This document shows, piece by piece, positions 9,842 through 19,249 of a stretch of 64,000 bases of DNA; positions within the stretch are counted from its first letter, which is position 1, and each line of letters starts with the position of its first letter. The notes below the pieces were generated by a model. It saw only the letters and a program-made list of their open reading frames with translations, was not told the origin of the DNA and ran no database searches. The stretch spans positions 215,670 to 279,669 of the forward strand of contig NZ_JRFE01000014.1 of the NCBI RefSeq assembly GCF_000756305.1, written 5' to 3'. The DNA is from Myxosarcina sp. GI1 (lineage in GTDB: Bacteria; Cyanobacteriota; Cyanobacteriia; Cyanobacteriales; Xenococcaceae). The translations under genes were made by a program, and so were the position numbers.

Positions 9842-10085
9842 AGTTAGTTCCAACTCATGTGATGTACTCCACATAGCCTCCATGATATTGGTAAGCGTGA
9901 GCTTCTCTGAGACTAATTATAATAAATACAAAATTATTTCAAAAAGTAATATGTCGTGCGATCGCTGTTTTCAATAACCTCTAAGGCTGGAAAGACAGCT
10001 AAAATGTCTGACATAAGATCTGTTGGAAACCAAGCAGATAAAATAAAAGAACTATAGAGATTAGATTTAATTAGATTTAAAACAC

Positions 10086-11576
10086 ATGACCAGTGCTGCA
10101 CCAGCTAAAACAGAATACGAAGCCGTAATCGGTTTGGAAACTCACTGTCAACTCAACACCGAAACTAAAATCTTCAGTCGCGAATCGACTAAATTCGACC
10201 CCGAAAACCCCAACACTAATATTTCGCCGATTTGTTTGGGCTATCCTGGAGTGCTGCCAGTATTAAACGAAAAAGTTTTAGAATACGCCGTCAAAGCAGG
10301 ATTGGCACTCAACTGTCAGATCGCGCCATACAGTAAATTCGATCGCAAGCAATATTTCTATCCCGACTTGCCTAAAAACTATCAAATCTCGCAATACGAT
10401 TTGCCCATAGCCGAACATGGCTGGATTGAGATCGAACTTGTCGAAAAACCCAACACCGAACCCGTTAAGAAAAAAATCGGCATTACTCGCCTGCACATGG
10501 AAGAAGACGCAGGAAAATTAACTCATGGTGGCAGCGATCGCCTGGACGGTTCTTCTTATTCTCTAGTAGACTTTAATCGTGCTGGCGTACCCTTACTAGA
10601 AATTGTCTCCGAACCCGATTTGCGATCGGGGAAAGAAGCTGCTGAATATGCCCAGGAAATCCGCCGCATTATGCTTTATCTGGGTATTAGCGACGGCAAA
10701 ATGCAGGAAGGATCGCTGAGGTGCGATGTTAATGTTTCGGTGCGTCCTGTAGGTCAACAAGAGTTTGGTACTAAAGTAGAACTGAAAAACATGAACTCCT
10801 TTAGTGCCATTCAAAAAGCGATCGAATATGAGATAGAAAGACAAATTGCCGCAATTGAAAACGGCGAACCAATCTATCAAGAAACTCGCCTATGGGAAGA
10901 AGGATCGGGACGTACTAAAAGTATGCGCTTAAAAGAAGGCAGTAGCGATTATCGTTATTTTCCCGAACCAGATTTGCCACCCATCGAAGTCTCGAAAGAA
11001 CAATTAGAAGCATGGAAGGCAGAATTACCAGAACTGCCCGCACAAAAACGCAACCGTTATGAATCAGAATTAGGCTTATCGGCTTACGATACCAGAGTTT
11101 TAACCGACGATCGCGCCGTTGCCGAGTATTTTGAAGCGGCAGTAACCGCTGGTGGTGATGCCAAACAAGTAGCTAACTGGGTAATGGGAGATATTGCTGC
11201 TTATGTAAACAGCAATAACTTAACTATCTCCGAAACCGCACTCAAACCAGAAACCCTGGCAGAACTAATTGCTCTAGTTGCCGATGGTACAATTAGCGGT
11301 AAAATTGGCAAAGACATTTTACCCGAACTATTAACCAAAGGCGGTTCGGCAAAAAAACTGGTAGAGAAAAAAGGACTAATTCAAATCTCCGATACGGGAG
11401 AACTCGAAACAATTATCGATGAAGTCCTTAACGCACATCCCAAGGAACTAGAACAATTCCGTAATGGCAAAACTAAGCTCAAAGGTTTCTTTGTCGGACA
11501 GGTAATGAAGAAAACTAGCGGACGCGCCGATCCCAAACTGACTAACCAATTACTAGGTAAAAAGCTACAGGCGTAA
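10086..11576 (+). CDS. gatB: Asp/Glu-tRNA(Asn/Gln) amidotransferase subunit B
   Basis: A 496-residue protein. GatB is the kinase/transamidase subunit of GatCAB, which converts Glu-tRNA(Gln) to Gln-tRNA(Gln). Signatures include EAVIGLETHCQLNT at the N-terminus, the FYPDLPKNYQISQYD block, the LLEIVSEPDLRS loop, RCDVNVSVRP and the YRYFPEPDLPP motif, then the C-terminal helical tail domain from about residue 335. Length matches the family (about 480-500). gatA and gatC are not adjacent, which is common in cyanobacteria. Confidence 0.97.
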   Translation: MTSAAPAKTEYEAVIGLETHCQLNTETKIFSRESTKFDPENPNTNISPICLGYPGVLPVLNEKVLEYAVKAGLALNCQIAPYSKFDRKQYFYPDLPKNYQISQYDLPIAEHGWIEIELVEKPNTEPVKKKIGITRLHMEEDAGKLTHGGSDRLDGSSYSLVDFNRAGVPLLEIVSEPDLRSGKEAAEYAQEIRRIMLYLGISDGKMQEGSLRCDVNVSVRPVGQQEFGTKVELKNMNSFSAIQKAIEYEIERQIAAIENGEPIYQETRLWEEGSGRTKSMRLKEGSSDYRYFPEPDLPPIEVSKEQLEAWKAELPELPAQKRNRYESELGLSAYDTRVLTDDRAVAEYFEAAVTAGGDAKQVANWVMGDIAAYVNSNNLTISETALKPETLAELIALVADGTISGKIGKDILPELLTKGGSAKKLVEKKGLIQISDTGELETIIDEVLNAHPKELEQFRNGKTKLKGFFVGQVMKKTSGRADPKLTNQLLGKKLQA

Positions 11577-11818
11577 ATCTCTGACAAATAGATAATTAAT
11601 AATTACCTCTTTCTAATCGATCGTTATCAGTTAGGGAGAGGTAAACATATTTTGTTAGATGATTTTTTGTTTGATGAGCGATCGCAACAGTATTAATAGT
11701 GAAAAATTGAAGAAAAGAGTGATTATAACTATATGTAGAAATTTGGCAAAGCCATCTGACAGATAGCAAACAAAAATATTATAAAAACATAATAGTTTAT
11801 TTTATAAATAAGAATTTT

Positions 11819-12757
11819 TTGTACTTTGCAATCTTGAGAAAATTGAAAGCAACTATATTTAAAACAAAAATTGTTTGGATAACTGGTATATTTGCTATTT
11901 TTGCTATTAACTGTATGGGTTATTTGAGTGCATATTTTTTGACAAACTATCGTCAAACTGATAAACAATTTGGATATCCTCGTCCTGTTAATAAGCAAAC
12001 ACCCAAAGATTTTCAGCTACAATATATTTCCGATCGCCTGAAAACAAATCAACAATAATGGATCGATATCTGGTCGATTGAGTTACCTGAGTCCAACCCA
12101 AAAGGAACAATTATTCTATTTCATGGCAAAGGAAGTACAAAAAGCAGTTTATTAGCATCAGCTAAAGTATTTCATTATCTTGGTTACAAAACTGTTTTGG
12201 TAGATTTTAGAGGTTCTGGAGGCTCTAGCGGTAATGTTAATACCGTAGGCGTATATGAAAGTGAAGATGTAGCTTTAGTTTTTAATCGTATTCGAGAATT
12301 AAATCCTAATAAACCGATAATCTTATATGGTATTTCTATGGGAACTGCTGCTATTTTAAGAGCGATCGCTGAAGAAGATATAAACACCAATGCTATTATT
12401 CTAGAACTTCCTTTTACCAGACTTTTAAGTGCAGTACGAACTAGGTTAAAAAATTCTCAGTTTCCACCTTTTCCTATGGCAGAATTAATAGTTTTCTGGG
12501 GTGGGGTTCGCTACGGTTTTAATGGTTTTGCCCACAATCCAATCGACTATGCTAAAGAAGTTAATTGTCCGACTTTAATTTTACAAGGCAGTAAAGATCC
12601 TACAGTTAGTATCGAAGAAACTGAAGATTTATACTTCAAAATTAACTCTCTAAAAAAAATGGTTATTTTTCCCGAAGCAGGACATCAGTTATTAGTTACC
12701 GTCGATAAAGAAATATGGCAACAAAGTGTAAGAGATTTTTTAGGCAATTTGAATTAG
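11819..12757 (+). pseudogene. Alpha/beta hydrolase interrupted by one in-frame TAA
   Basis: Two pieces lie in the same frame, separated by one TAA at 12056-12058. The first (TTG start at 11819, 79 codons) has a membrane segment and ends DRLKTNQQ. Immediately after the TAA the frame continues WIDIWSIELP, then GTIILFHGKGS (oxyanion loop region), VLVDFRGSGGSSG, the nucleophile elbow LYGISMGTAA (Ser), the acid region LILQGSKDPTV, and the catalytic His in EAGHQLL near the end. Everything a membrane-anchored hydrolase needs is present apart from that one codon. I read it as a recent nonsense mutation. A sequencing error is possible, as is separate translation of the downstream part from TTG at 12197. 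The true start is uncertain, because no ATG or clear ribosome site is in frame. Confidence 0.75.
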
Positions 12758-12894
12758 CGATCGCTAGTAAATAAAAAATAACTTTGAACTAAAGAATGTA
12801 TTAAACACTAGTAGTAACGTCTATTGCTCCGATTTCGATCTCGGCAATTTTATTCGATCGGCAATACCATGAATTATTGCTAATTTTAAAAGCT

Positions 12895-13803
12895 ATGTTA
12901 AATGTTTCTCTTTATAGCAAAATTTTAATGGTTATAGTTGCGGCGATCGCATCTGTTATTGTTGGTTTAAAAATTCAAGACGATCGGCTCGATCGAAACT
13001 ATAGCGTTCGAGTCCCAAAAACAACTCGACCTAGTCCGCAAGTAGAGCAAAAAGCCGAGTCATCTTCTACATCAGAAACCAAAAAGTCTGTAGAATCTTC
13101 TTCTGTATCTGAAGCCAATGCGTCTTCTGCAAATGTAATTACTACCTACAAGACTACAGATGCTTTTAAGCAATACAAACCTAGATATTTTATGACAACT
13201 ATCCACCCTAGCAACTATGGCGATCGCTATAGTACTGACGTTTATGGTAACTCTGTAAACAACTTACCCCTTGTGGTCTTGCATGAAACCACCAACTCTA
13301 TTGCCAGTGCTATTAATACTTTTAAAACACCTCATTCTAGCGACAACAATCAAGTTAGTTATCACACTTTAATTGCTCTAGACGGAACTATTATTTATTT
13401 GCTTACTTCGGATAAACGAGCTTTTGGGGCGGGTAACTCAGTATTTGAAAGTTCTTTAGGCAAGGAAACTGTTAAAACCAATGCTAATTTACCACCGTCG
13501 GTAAACAACTTTGCCTACCATATATCTTTAGAAACGCCGCCAGACAGTTGGGGTAAATCTCGCCAAAACTACCATAGCGGTTACACTGACAATCAATACA
13601 AGTCTTTAGCCTGGTTGCTAGCTCAAAGTAACATACCAGACGAACGCATTACTACACATAAAAATGTAGATCGTTCTGGTCATCGATTCGATCCTAGAAG
13701 CTTTGATTTTAATAAGTTTTTACAAATACTACATACTTATCGTCAACCAATAGATAAAATGTCCGAGCGAGAAACTTCGATTACAGAAATATTAAGAGGT
13801 TAA
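12895..13803 (+). CDS. N-acetylmuramoyl-L-alanine amidase (Amidase_2/PGRP type), exported
   Basis: About 302 residues from the ATG at 12895; an upstream in-frame TTG at 12877 is less likely. Residues 1-25 form a signal anchor (ILMVIVAAIASVIVGL). A Ser/Glu/Lys-rich linker follows to about residue 85. The catalytic domain has LVVLHETTNSIASAI (zinc His), a YHTLIALDG strand, the FAYHISLETP block and THKNVDRSGHRFDP (later metal and catalytic residues). The enzyme would cleave the lactyl-amide bond of peptidoglycan stem peptides in the periplasm. It stands alone between the broken hydrolase and the deaminase. Confidence 0.85.
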   Translation: MLNVSLYSKILMVIVAAIASVIVGLKIQDDRLDRNYSVRVPKTTRPSPQVEQKAESSSTSETKKSVESSSVSEANASSANVITTYKTTDAFKQYKPRYFMTTIHPSNYGDRYSTDVYGNSVNNLPLVVLHETTNSIASAINTFKTPHSSDNNQVSYHTLIALDGTIIYLLTSDKRAFGAGNSVFESSLGKETVKTNANLPPSVNNFAYHISLETPPDSWGKSRQNYHSGYTDNQYKSLAWLLAQSNIPDERITTHKNVDRSGHRFDPRSFDFNKFLQILHTYRQPIDKMSERETSITEILRG

Positions 13804-13856
13804 TGTATTAAGTCAATTGCAAGTAAATCTTATTGTATAAAGTGTAAAAAAAATTG

Positions 13857-14294
13857 ATGGATAAATTCATGGCGGAAGCCTTACAAGAGGCTTACCAGGG
13901 GCTGAAAGAAGAAGGAATACCTATTGGCTCGGTTATAGTTAAAAATGGCAGAATAGTCGGGCGCGGTCATAACCGAAGAATACAAAGAAATAGTGCTATT
14001 CTTCATGCAGAAATGGATGCTTTGGAAAATACTGGTCGTCAATCGGCAGCTTTTTATACAGACGTAATTCTATACACTACTCTTTCTCCATGCAGTATGT
14101 GTAGTGGTGCAATTTTGTTGTATAAAATCCCTCATGTTGTTATCGGTGAGAATAAAAATTTTTTAGGGGAAGAAGATTTACTAAGAAGTAAAAATGTAAT
14201 AGTTGAAGTTCTCAACGAACCAAAATGTGTTGAGATAATGAGCGACTTTATACTATCTAAGCCTTTACTCTGGAATGAGGATATTGGAACCTAA
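13857..14294 (+). CDS. Cytosine/nucleoside deaminase of the yeast FCY1 type
   Basis: A 145-residue zinc deaminase. It has HAEMDALEN (zinc His and proton-shuttle Glu, around residues 57-65) and LSPCSMCSGAI (two zinc Cys). The GIPIGSVIVKNG start, the GRGHNRRIQ loop and the C-terminal LLWNEDIG resemble yeast cytosine deaminase, which ends in W-x-EDIG, more than the bacterial TadA or guanine deaminases. The likely reaction is cytosine to uracil plus ammonia. The ATG at 13857 is preferred over the TTG one codon earlier. It ends against a HIP1-based hairpin facing gltS. The family is firm; the substrate is inferred from the resemblance. Confidence 0.85.
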   Translation: MDKFMAEALQEAYQGLKEEGIPIGSVIVKNGRIVGRGHNRRIQRNSAILHAEMDALENTGRQSAAFYTDVILYTTLSPCSMCSGAILLYKIPHVVIGENKNFLGEEDLLRSKNVIVEVLNEPKCVEIMSDFILSKPLLWNEDIGT

Positions 14295-14298
14295 AAAA

Positions 14299-14319
14299 AG
14301 CGATCTTAATGCGATCGCT
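14299..14319. terminator. HIP1-based hairpin between convergent genes
   Basis: AGCGATC and GATCGCT form a 7-base stem around a 7-base loop, with A-rich sequence on one side and a T-run on the other. It sits between the convergent deaminase and gltS genes and could end transcription from both sides. Confidence 0.5.
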
Positions 14320-14368
14320 ATATTCTAGATTTATTTTTTTGCTGTAAACTACACAAACTAGCTTCGAT

Positions 14369-15844
14369 TTATCTAGCAATTGGATGTGTTTCAGACGCGC
14401 TTGTCCCTTGGGCATCGATCGCTTTTTGAGTGCGTTTACAGTTAATAATGCCAAAAATTAACCAAAAAGCTAGTAGTGCTGTAGTTAGTATGAGTACCGT
14501 TACCGAACCAAATTGCACGATTAAGGCGGGTGCTGCGGCAGTAAACAAGCCACCACCAACAATTGGCTCGAAGAACAGTTGCTTGTAGGCAAAACTTTCA
14601 AAAGCACCAGTTCGGTTGTCAGGATCGACCATGCGAATTAACAAAATTCCCGTCGCGGTTACACCCATTGACTGACCCATATCGCCAATTCCTCGTTCAA
14701 ACCAATATACAGGCAAAATACGAGGAGCTAGATACATAAATGCTAAAACGTTCCAAATAATCCCGACAATGGAAAGGGTAAGGAAAATACCAATATTAGC
14801 TCCCAATACGGCAAGATTGATCGATGCTAGAGCAGTGACAACTAAAACATCGAGAGCTATCCCTGCAATTCGTTCTTGCAGTCTTCTGATAATTAAAGTG
14901 TCGAGGTCGAGCTTAGTCATGACGACCTGAATAATGATACCGCCAATCAATGCTAAAGGAAATAAAGGAATAGCTCCAATCAACTCCAAACCGTTTCTGC
15001 CCCAGGTAATCGCTTCGATCCAGGTCAAAACCTGTAAGATCAGCCAACCAATTACTACTGCCAATCCTGTAAATCCGAAGTTTAGAGACAGAGGATCGAT
15101 CAGTAGATTACGCATCAAAGAAGCACGTTTTCGCAAGACGTGGCTACTTTCGGTTGCGGCTGTCTCCTGAAACTGCGCGTCACCTTCTGCTACTTCTACG
15201 GGTTCGGTAGCAATATAGCCTTTTTTACGACCCCAGTGAGCCAAAGCCGTACCAAAAATAATTCCTGAAACGATACCCACTGTAGCCAAACCTAATGCTA
15301 AGTCTCCTCCTTCGGGGAAATCAAGACCGCTCAGAGTGTCAGCCATACCTGCCGCCGTACCGTGACCGCCTTCAAAACCAATTTCAATTAAAGCTCCAGT
15401 AATGGGGTTAGCACCAAACAGCGGAGAAAGTATCAGCAGCGTCAATAAAATACCAATAGTATATTGACCCCAGGCTAAACTTTGTCCAAAAGCTACTTGA
15501 GGAGCAGTTTTACGCCAAATTTCCTGGGGATTGGGTATAGTTTCACCTAAAAATAAAGCGGCAAAAACAATATTAATAAAAACACCAGGTGACTCAGACC
15601 AAACGTTTCGCATTTCTTCTGGGAAGATACCTCCCGCCCAGTAAGATTCTGCTCCCGCCCCCGATGCTACGGCGATCGCTCCTAAGACTCCAGGTCCTAA
15701 AAGTAAGGCGATTGCACCAGCAATAATTGATTCTGGTAAATAAATAGTTTCAAAGAACTTAATTTTGTGTTTGAGAAATCTTGCTACTAATAGCAAGATA
15801 CCTACCATCACAAAAGCAAAGAATACACTGAGAAGAGTAAACAT
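14369..15844 (-). CDS. gltS: Sodium/glutamate symporter (GltS family)
   Basis: A 491-residue inner-membrane carrier with about twelve hydrophobic segments. The two GltS re-entrant loop regions are recognisable: FEGGHGTAAGMADTL (about residues 155-170), and IGDMGQSMGVTATGILLIRM in the second half. ETIYLPESIIAGAIALLLGPG near the N-terminus is also typical. It would import glutamate with sodium. It is longer than the E. coli protein (about 400) because of a hydrophilic loop at about residues 205-235, a common cyanobacterial feature. It is a single gene, convergent with the deaminase. Confidence 0.9.
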   Translation of the reverse strand: MFTLLSVFFAFVMVGILLLVARFLKHKIKFFETIYLPESIIAGAIALLLGPGVLGAIAVASGAGAESYWAGGIFPEEMRNVWSESPGVFINIVFAALFLGETIPNPQEIWRKTAPQVAFGQSLAWGQYTIGILLTLLILSPLFGANPITGALIEIGFEGGHGTAAGMADTLSGLDFPEGGDLALGLATVGIVSGIIFGTALAHWGRKKGYIATEPVEVAEGDAQFQETAATESSHVLRKRASLMRNLLIDPLSLNFGFTGLAVVIGWLILQVLTWIEAITWGRNGLELIGAIPLFPLALIGGIIIQVVMTKLDLDTLIIRRLQERIAGIALDVLVVTALASINLAVLGANIGIFLTLSIVGIIWNVLAFMYLAPRILPVYWFERGIGDMGQSMGVTATGILLIRMVDPDNRTGAFESFAYKQLFFEPIVGGGLFTAAAPALIVQFGSVTVLILTTALLAFWLIFGIINCKRTQKAIDAQGTSASETHPIAR

Positions 15845-16454
15845 AACAAATTTTTCTGTACTTATTTCGAGTTGTATCGAATATTGGGATTATATTTTGT
15901 AATTTAAACTACTAATGATAATTTTTTTGAAGACATAAATTCAATCCCTACAATAGTTAAAAATTGGTGAAGTGCAGACAAATGAAGTTTTTGGAGATAA
16001 TAACACAGCAGATTTACAGCGTTTTTGTATCTGGCTGGTACCAATATTAAATCGAATGTGATTAATTTATATTAAGTTTAATTTTGTCCAAACTGTAAAG
16101 TAAAATTCAATTAAATTAGCTTTTAAGCTGAGATACATTAAGTCGCTCAAGCAATGATTATCTCGTCATGTCGATTTTTTATTGTATTCTCTACAAGCAA
16201 ATATCTAAAGGTGAGTAAAAAATATCTATGCTATTAATTAAAGCTATTTAGTAACTATATTCGAGCTACATAACTAACTACTTGATTAGAAAAGTTATTG
16301 TCGGTAATAACTGTATAGCAATCCTAAAACATTTGTGAACAGTCAAATCTCTGTATAGGGAACAGGGAACAAAAATTTCACGATTCACCAGGGATTGCTA
16401 TATACATTTACTATAGTTGCGATCGCTTTAAGATTTATCTCAATTTAAAAAACA
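15845..16454. other. 610-base intergenic region, promoters of gltS and tilS plus a mini-element
   Basis: AT-rich DNA between divergent gltS and tilS. I see no gene in it. It contains a small inverted-repeat element at 16314-16402, listed separately, and a HIP1 site just before tilS. Confidence 0.5.
16314..16402. repeat. MITE-like element with 11-base terminal inverted repeats
   Basis: TATAGCAATCC at 16314-16324 is matched by its exact complement GGATTGCTATA at 16392-16402. The enclosed 67 bases are non-coding and include a tandem pair of the heptamer GGGAACA (16358-16371). Short elements of this build with TA-type ends are common between cyanobacterial genes and are usually driven by an IS630-like transposase in trans. 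Confidence 0.55.
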
Positions 16455-17423
16455 ATGACTCGTTCTGTTTGGACTCCCTATCACGCTAAATTACACAAAA
16501 CTCTGCGTCAGCAAAAGCTTTTGCCACAAGGAACGAGTATTTTAATTGCCGTTTCGGGGGGACAAGATTCTCTGTGTTTGGCAAAATTACTATTAGATTT
16601 GCGTTCTAAATGGCAGTGGAATTTGGCGATCGCCCATTGCGATCATCGTTGGTCTACCGATGCTGGTATTGCCGAGCGAGTAACAGAAGTAGCTAAAGTT
16701 TGGCAGATGCCTTTTTATCTGCAAATAGCAAGTGTACTTGAAGAAACTGAAGCTGCGGCTAGAAGCTGGCGTTATCAGGCTTTAACTGCTATTGCCGAAC
16801 AGCATAATTTTAACTATATCGTTACGGGACACACCAAGAGCGATCGCGCCGAAACTTTGCTTTATAATTTAATTCGCGGTGCGGGTAGTGATGGCTTGAG
16901 TGCTTTGACCTGGAAACGCCCCTTAACAAACAAAATCGCTCTAATTCGCCCCATTCTCAACTTTTATCGCCATGAGACTTTAGAATTTTGCCAACAGTTC
17001 GAGTTACCAGTGTGGTTCGATCGAGTTAATCAAAATCGCCAGTATGCTCGCAACCGCATTCGCCTCGATTTGATTCCTTATTTGCAAAATAACTTTAATC
17101 CTATGGTAGAAAACTCTCTAGCTCAAACCGCAGAGTTATTACGCGCCGATGTTGAATATTTAGAATCAGCCGCACAACAGCTACTACAGCAAGCTAAAAG
17201 AGAAAACAACCAAATAAATCGCATCTATATGCGTAATGCACCTTTAGCGTTACAGCGTCGCGCTGTAAGACAATTTTTGCCATCAGTTATGACACGACAG
17301 CCTAATTTCGAGCAAATAGAAGCCGTATGTAGCTTGATTAGCGCGCCCAATAAAACTAAAATCTCTAGTTTACCTGGTGGTATAGTTGCTGAGGTTTCGG
17401 GAGACTGGATTATTTTTACTTAA
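16455..17423 (+). CDS. tilS: tRNA(Ile)-lysidine synthetase
   Basis: A 322-residue enzyme that adds lysine to C34 of tRNA-Ile(CAU), changing it to read AUA. The PP-loop ATP motif is AVSGGQDSLCLA (residues about 33-44). The IAHCDHRWS, TGHTKSDRAETLLYNLIRG and RNRIRLDLIPYL blocks follow in the usual order. It has the short form typical of cyanobacteria, lacking the long C-terminal domain of the E. coli enzyme. It starts with ATG at 16455 and is convergent with pstS. Confidence 0.93.
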   Translation: MTRSVWTPYHAKLHKTLRQQKLLPQGTSILIAVSGGQDSLCLAKLLLDLRSKWQWNLAIAHCDHRWSTDAGIAERVTEVAKVWQMPFYLQIASVLEETEAAARSWRYQALTAIAEQHNFNYIVTGHTKSDRAETLLYNLIRGAGSDGLSALTWKRPLTNKIALIRPILNFYRHETLEFCQQFELPVWFDRVNQNRQYARNRIRLDLIPYLQNNFNPMVENSLAQTAELLRADVEYLESAAQQLLQQAKRENNQINRIYMRNAPLALQRRAVRQFLPSVMTRQPNFEQIEAVCSLISAPNKTKISSLPGGIVAEVSGDWIIFT

Positions 17424-17425
17424 AA

Positions 17426-17455
17426 AAGCGATCGCTCTATATGATGCGATCGCTT
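17426..17455. terminator. Bidirectional HIP1 hairpin between tilS and pstS
   Basis: AAGCGATCGC and GCGATCGCTT form a perfect 10-base stem around a 10-base loop, with A and T runs flanking. It lies between the convergent ends of tilS and pstS, so it fits a shared terminator. Confidence 0.6.
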
Positions 17456-17480
17456 GTGTTTTCAGATATATTTACAGATG

Positions 17481-18551
17481 TTACTGATTGGCAGCTATCT
17501 GCTCGGTTACAGTTTGCATTACGCGCTGTTCTACATCTTGAGGTAGGGGAATATAGCCCAACTCTTGAGCGTATTGGTCGCCGCTATTTAACGCCCAGTC
17601 AATCATACTTTGCAAAGCTTGTGCTTTGTTGGGATCGTCATATTCTGGATAGAGCAGCATCCAAGTTAGACCAGCGATGGGATAGGCTTCGGGGTTGGCA
17701 GGATCGGGTACGGTTAGAGCAAAGTCTTCTGGTACGGTTTCACCTTGGAACACTAAAGAAGCACTTTCGGGAGAAGGAGTAATGATGTTACCAGAGCTAT
17801 TTTCAATTGCAGCAGCAGAAATACCGTTTTCTGTAGCGTAAGCATACTCGACATAACCAACGCCACCTTCTGTTTGCAAAACTTGAGCGGCGATACCTTC
17901 ATTACCTTTAGCACCGATCCCAGTAGGCCAGGAAACAGTTTTTGCAGCACCACCCTCCCAACTAGAGCAAGCTGTGGCAATGTGGTTAGTAAATAAGAAA
18001 GTAGTCCCGCTACCGTCAGAACGATGAATCCAGTTAATTGGAGTATCTGGTAGTTCTAGATCGGGATTAGCTTCAGTAATTGTAGGATCGTTCCAGCTAG
18101 TGATGTCACCAGTAACAATTCCACAATAGGCATCGCGAGATAATTGCAAGCTATCAATTCCAGGCAAATTGTAGGCAAATACCACACTACCCGCAGTCAT
18201 AGGCACCTGAATGGGTTCTGTACCGTAGCTATCTACAAAAGATTGGCGTTCTTCGTCGGTTAAAGGAGCATCGCTAGCACCAAAGTCAACGGTTCCTTGT
18301 AAATACTGTTCGACACCAGCACCACTACCAACAGACTGATAGCTGATTTGTACGTTGGGATTTTGGTTGTTGTATTCAGAAAACCAACGTTGATACAACG
18401 GTGCTGGAAAAGATGCACCCGCACCTGAAAGGCTTACAGAATCTTGAGCGATCGCAACATTAGAAATATCTATATTTTGTGCGACAACTCCTAAAGTTAC
18501 TACAGAGGCTGCCGTAAAAAGAAACTTTTGTTTTGATTTATTTGAGATCAT
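17481..18551 (-). CDS. pstS: Periplasmic phosphate-binding protein
   Basis: A 356-residue protein with a signal peptide (basic start, then FTAASVVTLGVVA, with cleavage near VAIAQ). The mature part opens SLSGAGASFPAPLYQRW, the classic PstS entry. SVGSGAGVEQYLQGTVDFGASDAPL and the HRSDGSGTTFLFTNHI phosphate-binding loop follow. It delivers phosphate to the PstCAB transporter encoded divergently from 19250. A two-copy Pho box lies 61 bases upstream of the start, so it is probably controlled by the PhoB-type (SphR) regulator. Confidence 0.95.
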   Translation of the reverse strand: MISNKSKQKFLFTAASVVTLGVVAQNIDISNVAIAQDSVSLSGAGASFPAPLYQRWFSEYNNQNPNVQISYQSVGSGAGVEQYLQGTVDFGASDAPLTDEERQSFVDSYGTEPIQVPMTAGSVVFAYNLPGIDSLQLSRDAYCGIVTGDITSWNDPTITEANPDLELPDTPINWIHRSDGSGTTFLFTNHIATACSSWEGGAAKTVSWPTGIGAKGNEGIAAQVLQTEGGVGYVEYAYATENGISAAAIENSSGNIITPSPESASLVFQGETVPEDFALTVPDPANPEAYPIAGLTWMLLYPEYDDPNKAQALQSMIDWALNSGDQYAQELGYIPLPQDVEQRVMQTVTEQIAANQ

Positions 18552-18611
18552 TTAGACTTGCCTAAAACAAATTTACATAATTTATTTTCAAAATTAGATA
18601 ATATTCTATTA

Positions 18612-18630
18612 AGGTAAAGAGAAATTTAAG
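18612..18630 (-). promoter_or_regulatory. Pho box of pstS (two direct repeats)
   Basis: On the reverse strand CTTAAATT, a 3-base spacer and CTTTACCT form two 8-base repeats in 11-base register. This fits the cyanobacterial Pho-box pattern (C/T)TTAA(C/T)(C/T)(T/A). The repeats sit 61-79 bases upstream of the pstS ATG, a normal activator position. Confidence 0.6.
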
Positions 18631-19051
18631 AACGTGTAGCTTTTTGCGTTACATTTTAGTTATTTAAAATTACGAATACTAATAATTCGTACAAATATTC
18701 TCAATTGTTAAAGTATTCGTTTAAATTGAGTTGTATTTATACATTAACGGAGTCCCCTGCAACTAGATAAACATTTGAAAGCAAATTGCACTATCTATAA
18801 ATATACTGCTTGAAGCGATTGTATCAATTAGTAAAAAGCAAGTGATTTTCTGTATTGACTGTGTTTATTTGCTTTGTTTGCTTGAATCACTGTTAACCAG
18901 ACGTATTGCGAAAATACGAAGCGAGCGATTAAATCAAAAATGGCATAAGTATAACAATACTTTTTATCTTTAATTTTTGAGTAAAAATAGTACATCCATC
19001 TTTATAAATAAAGATCGGACAAAAAAATCATGCTAAAAAAGCTAATTAAAA

Positions 19052-19081
19052 ATTAACCTTCATTTAACTAACTCTTAAACA
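19052..19081 (+). promoter_or_regulatory. Pho box of pstCAB (three direct repeats)
   Basis: ATTAACCT, TTTAACTA and CTTAAACA follow one another with 3-base spacers, giving a perfect 11-base periodicity. This matches the SphR (PhoB-type) binding pattern known from cyanobacterial phosphate genes and lies about 170 bases before the pstC start. The remainder of the 698-base gap (18552-19249) holds a small inverted repeat CGTATT/AATACG near 18901-18917 and no gene. Confidence 0.75.
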
Positions 19082-19249
19082 TTTGTTTTTTCTTCGCAGT
19101 TTTATTTATTTGCCCAAAAGTGTAATAATAAAACTCGATAACAGGCAAAAGTTTTTCTAAAAAAGTTTTATTTAAAGATTAATTAGAAAAATCAACCTCG
19201 CAAATTAGAGGAAAAAATCAATTGTCGATTTATTAATGCTAATTAAATC

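Noticed and set aside
12197..12757. Independent 186-residue hydrolase gene
   Set aside because: Its TTG start has no ribosome site and the upstream frame already carries homologous hydrolase sequence up to the TAA.
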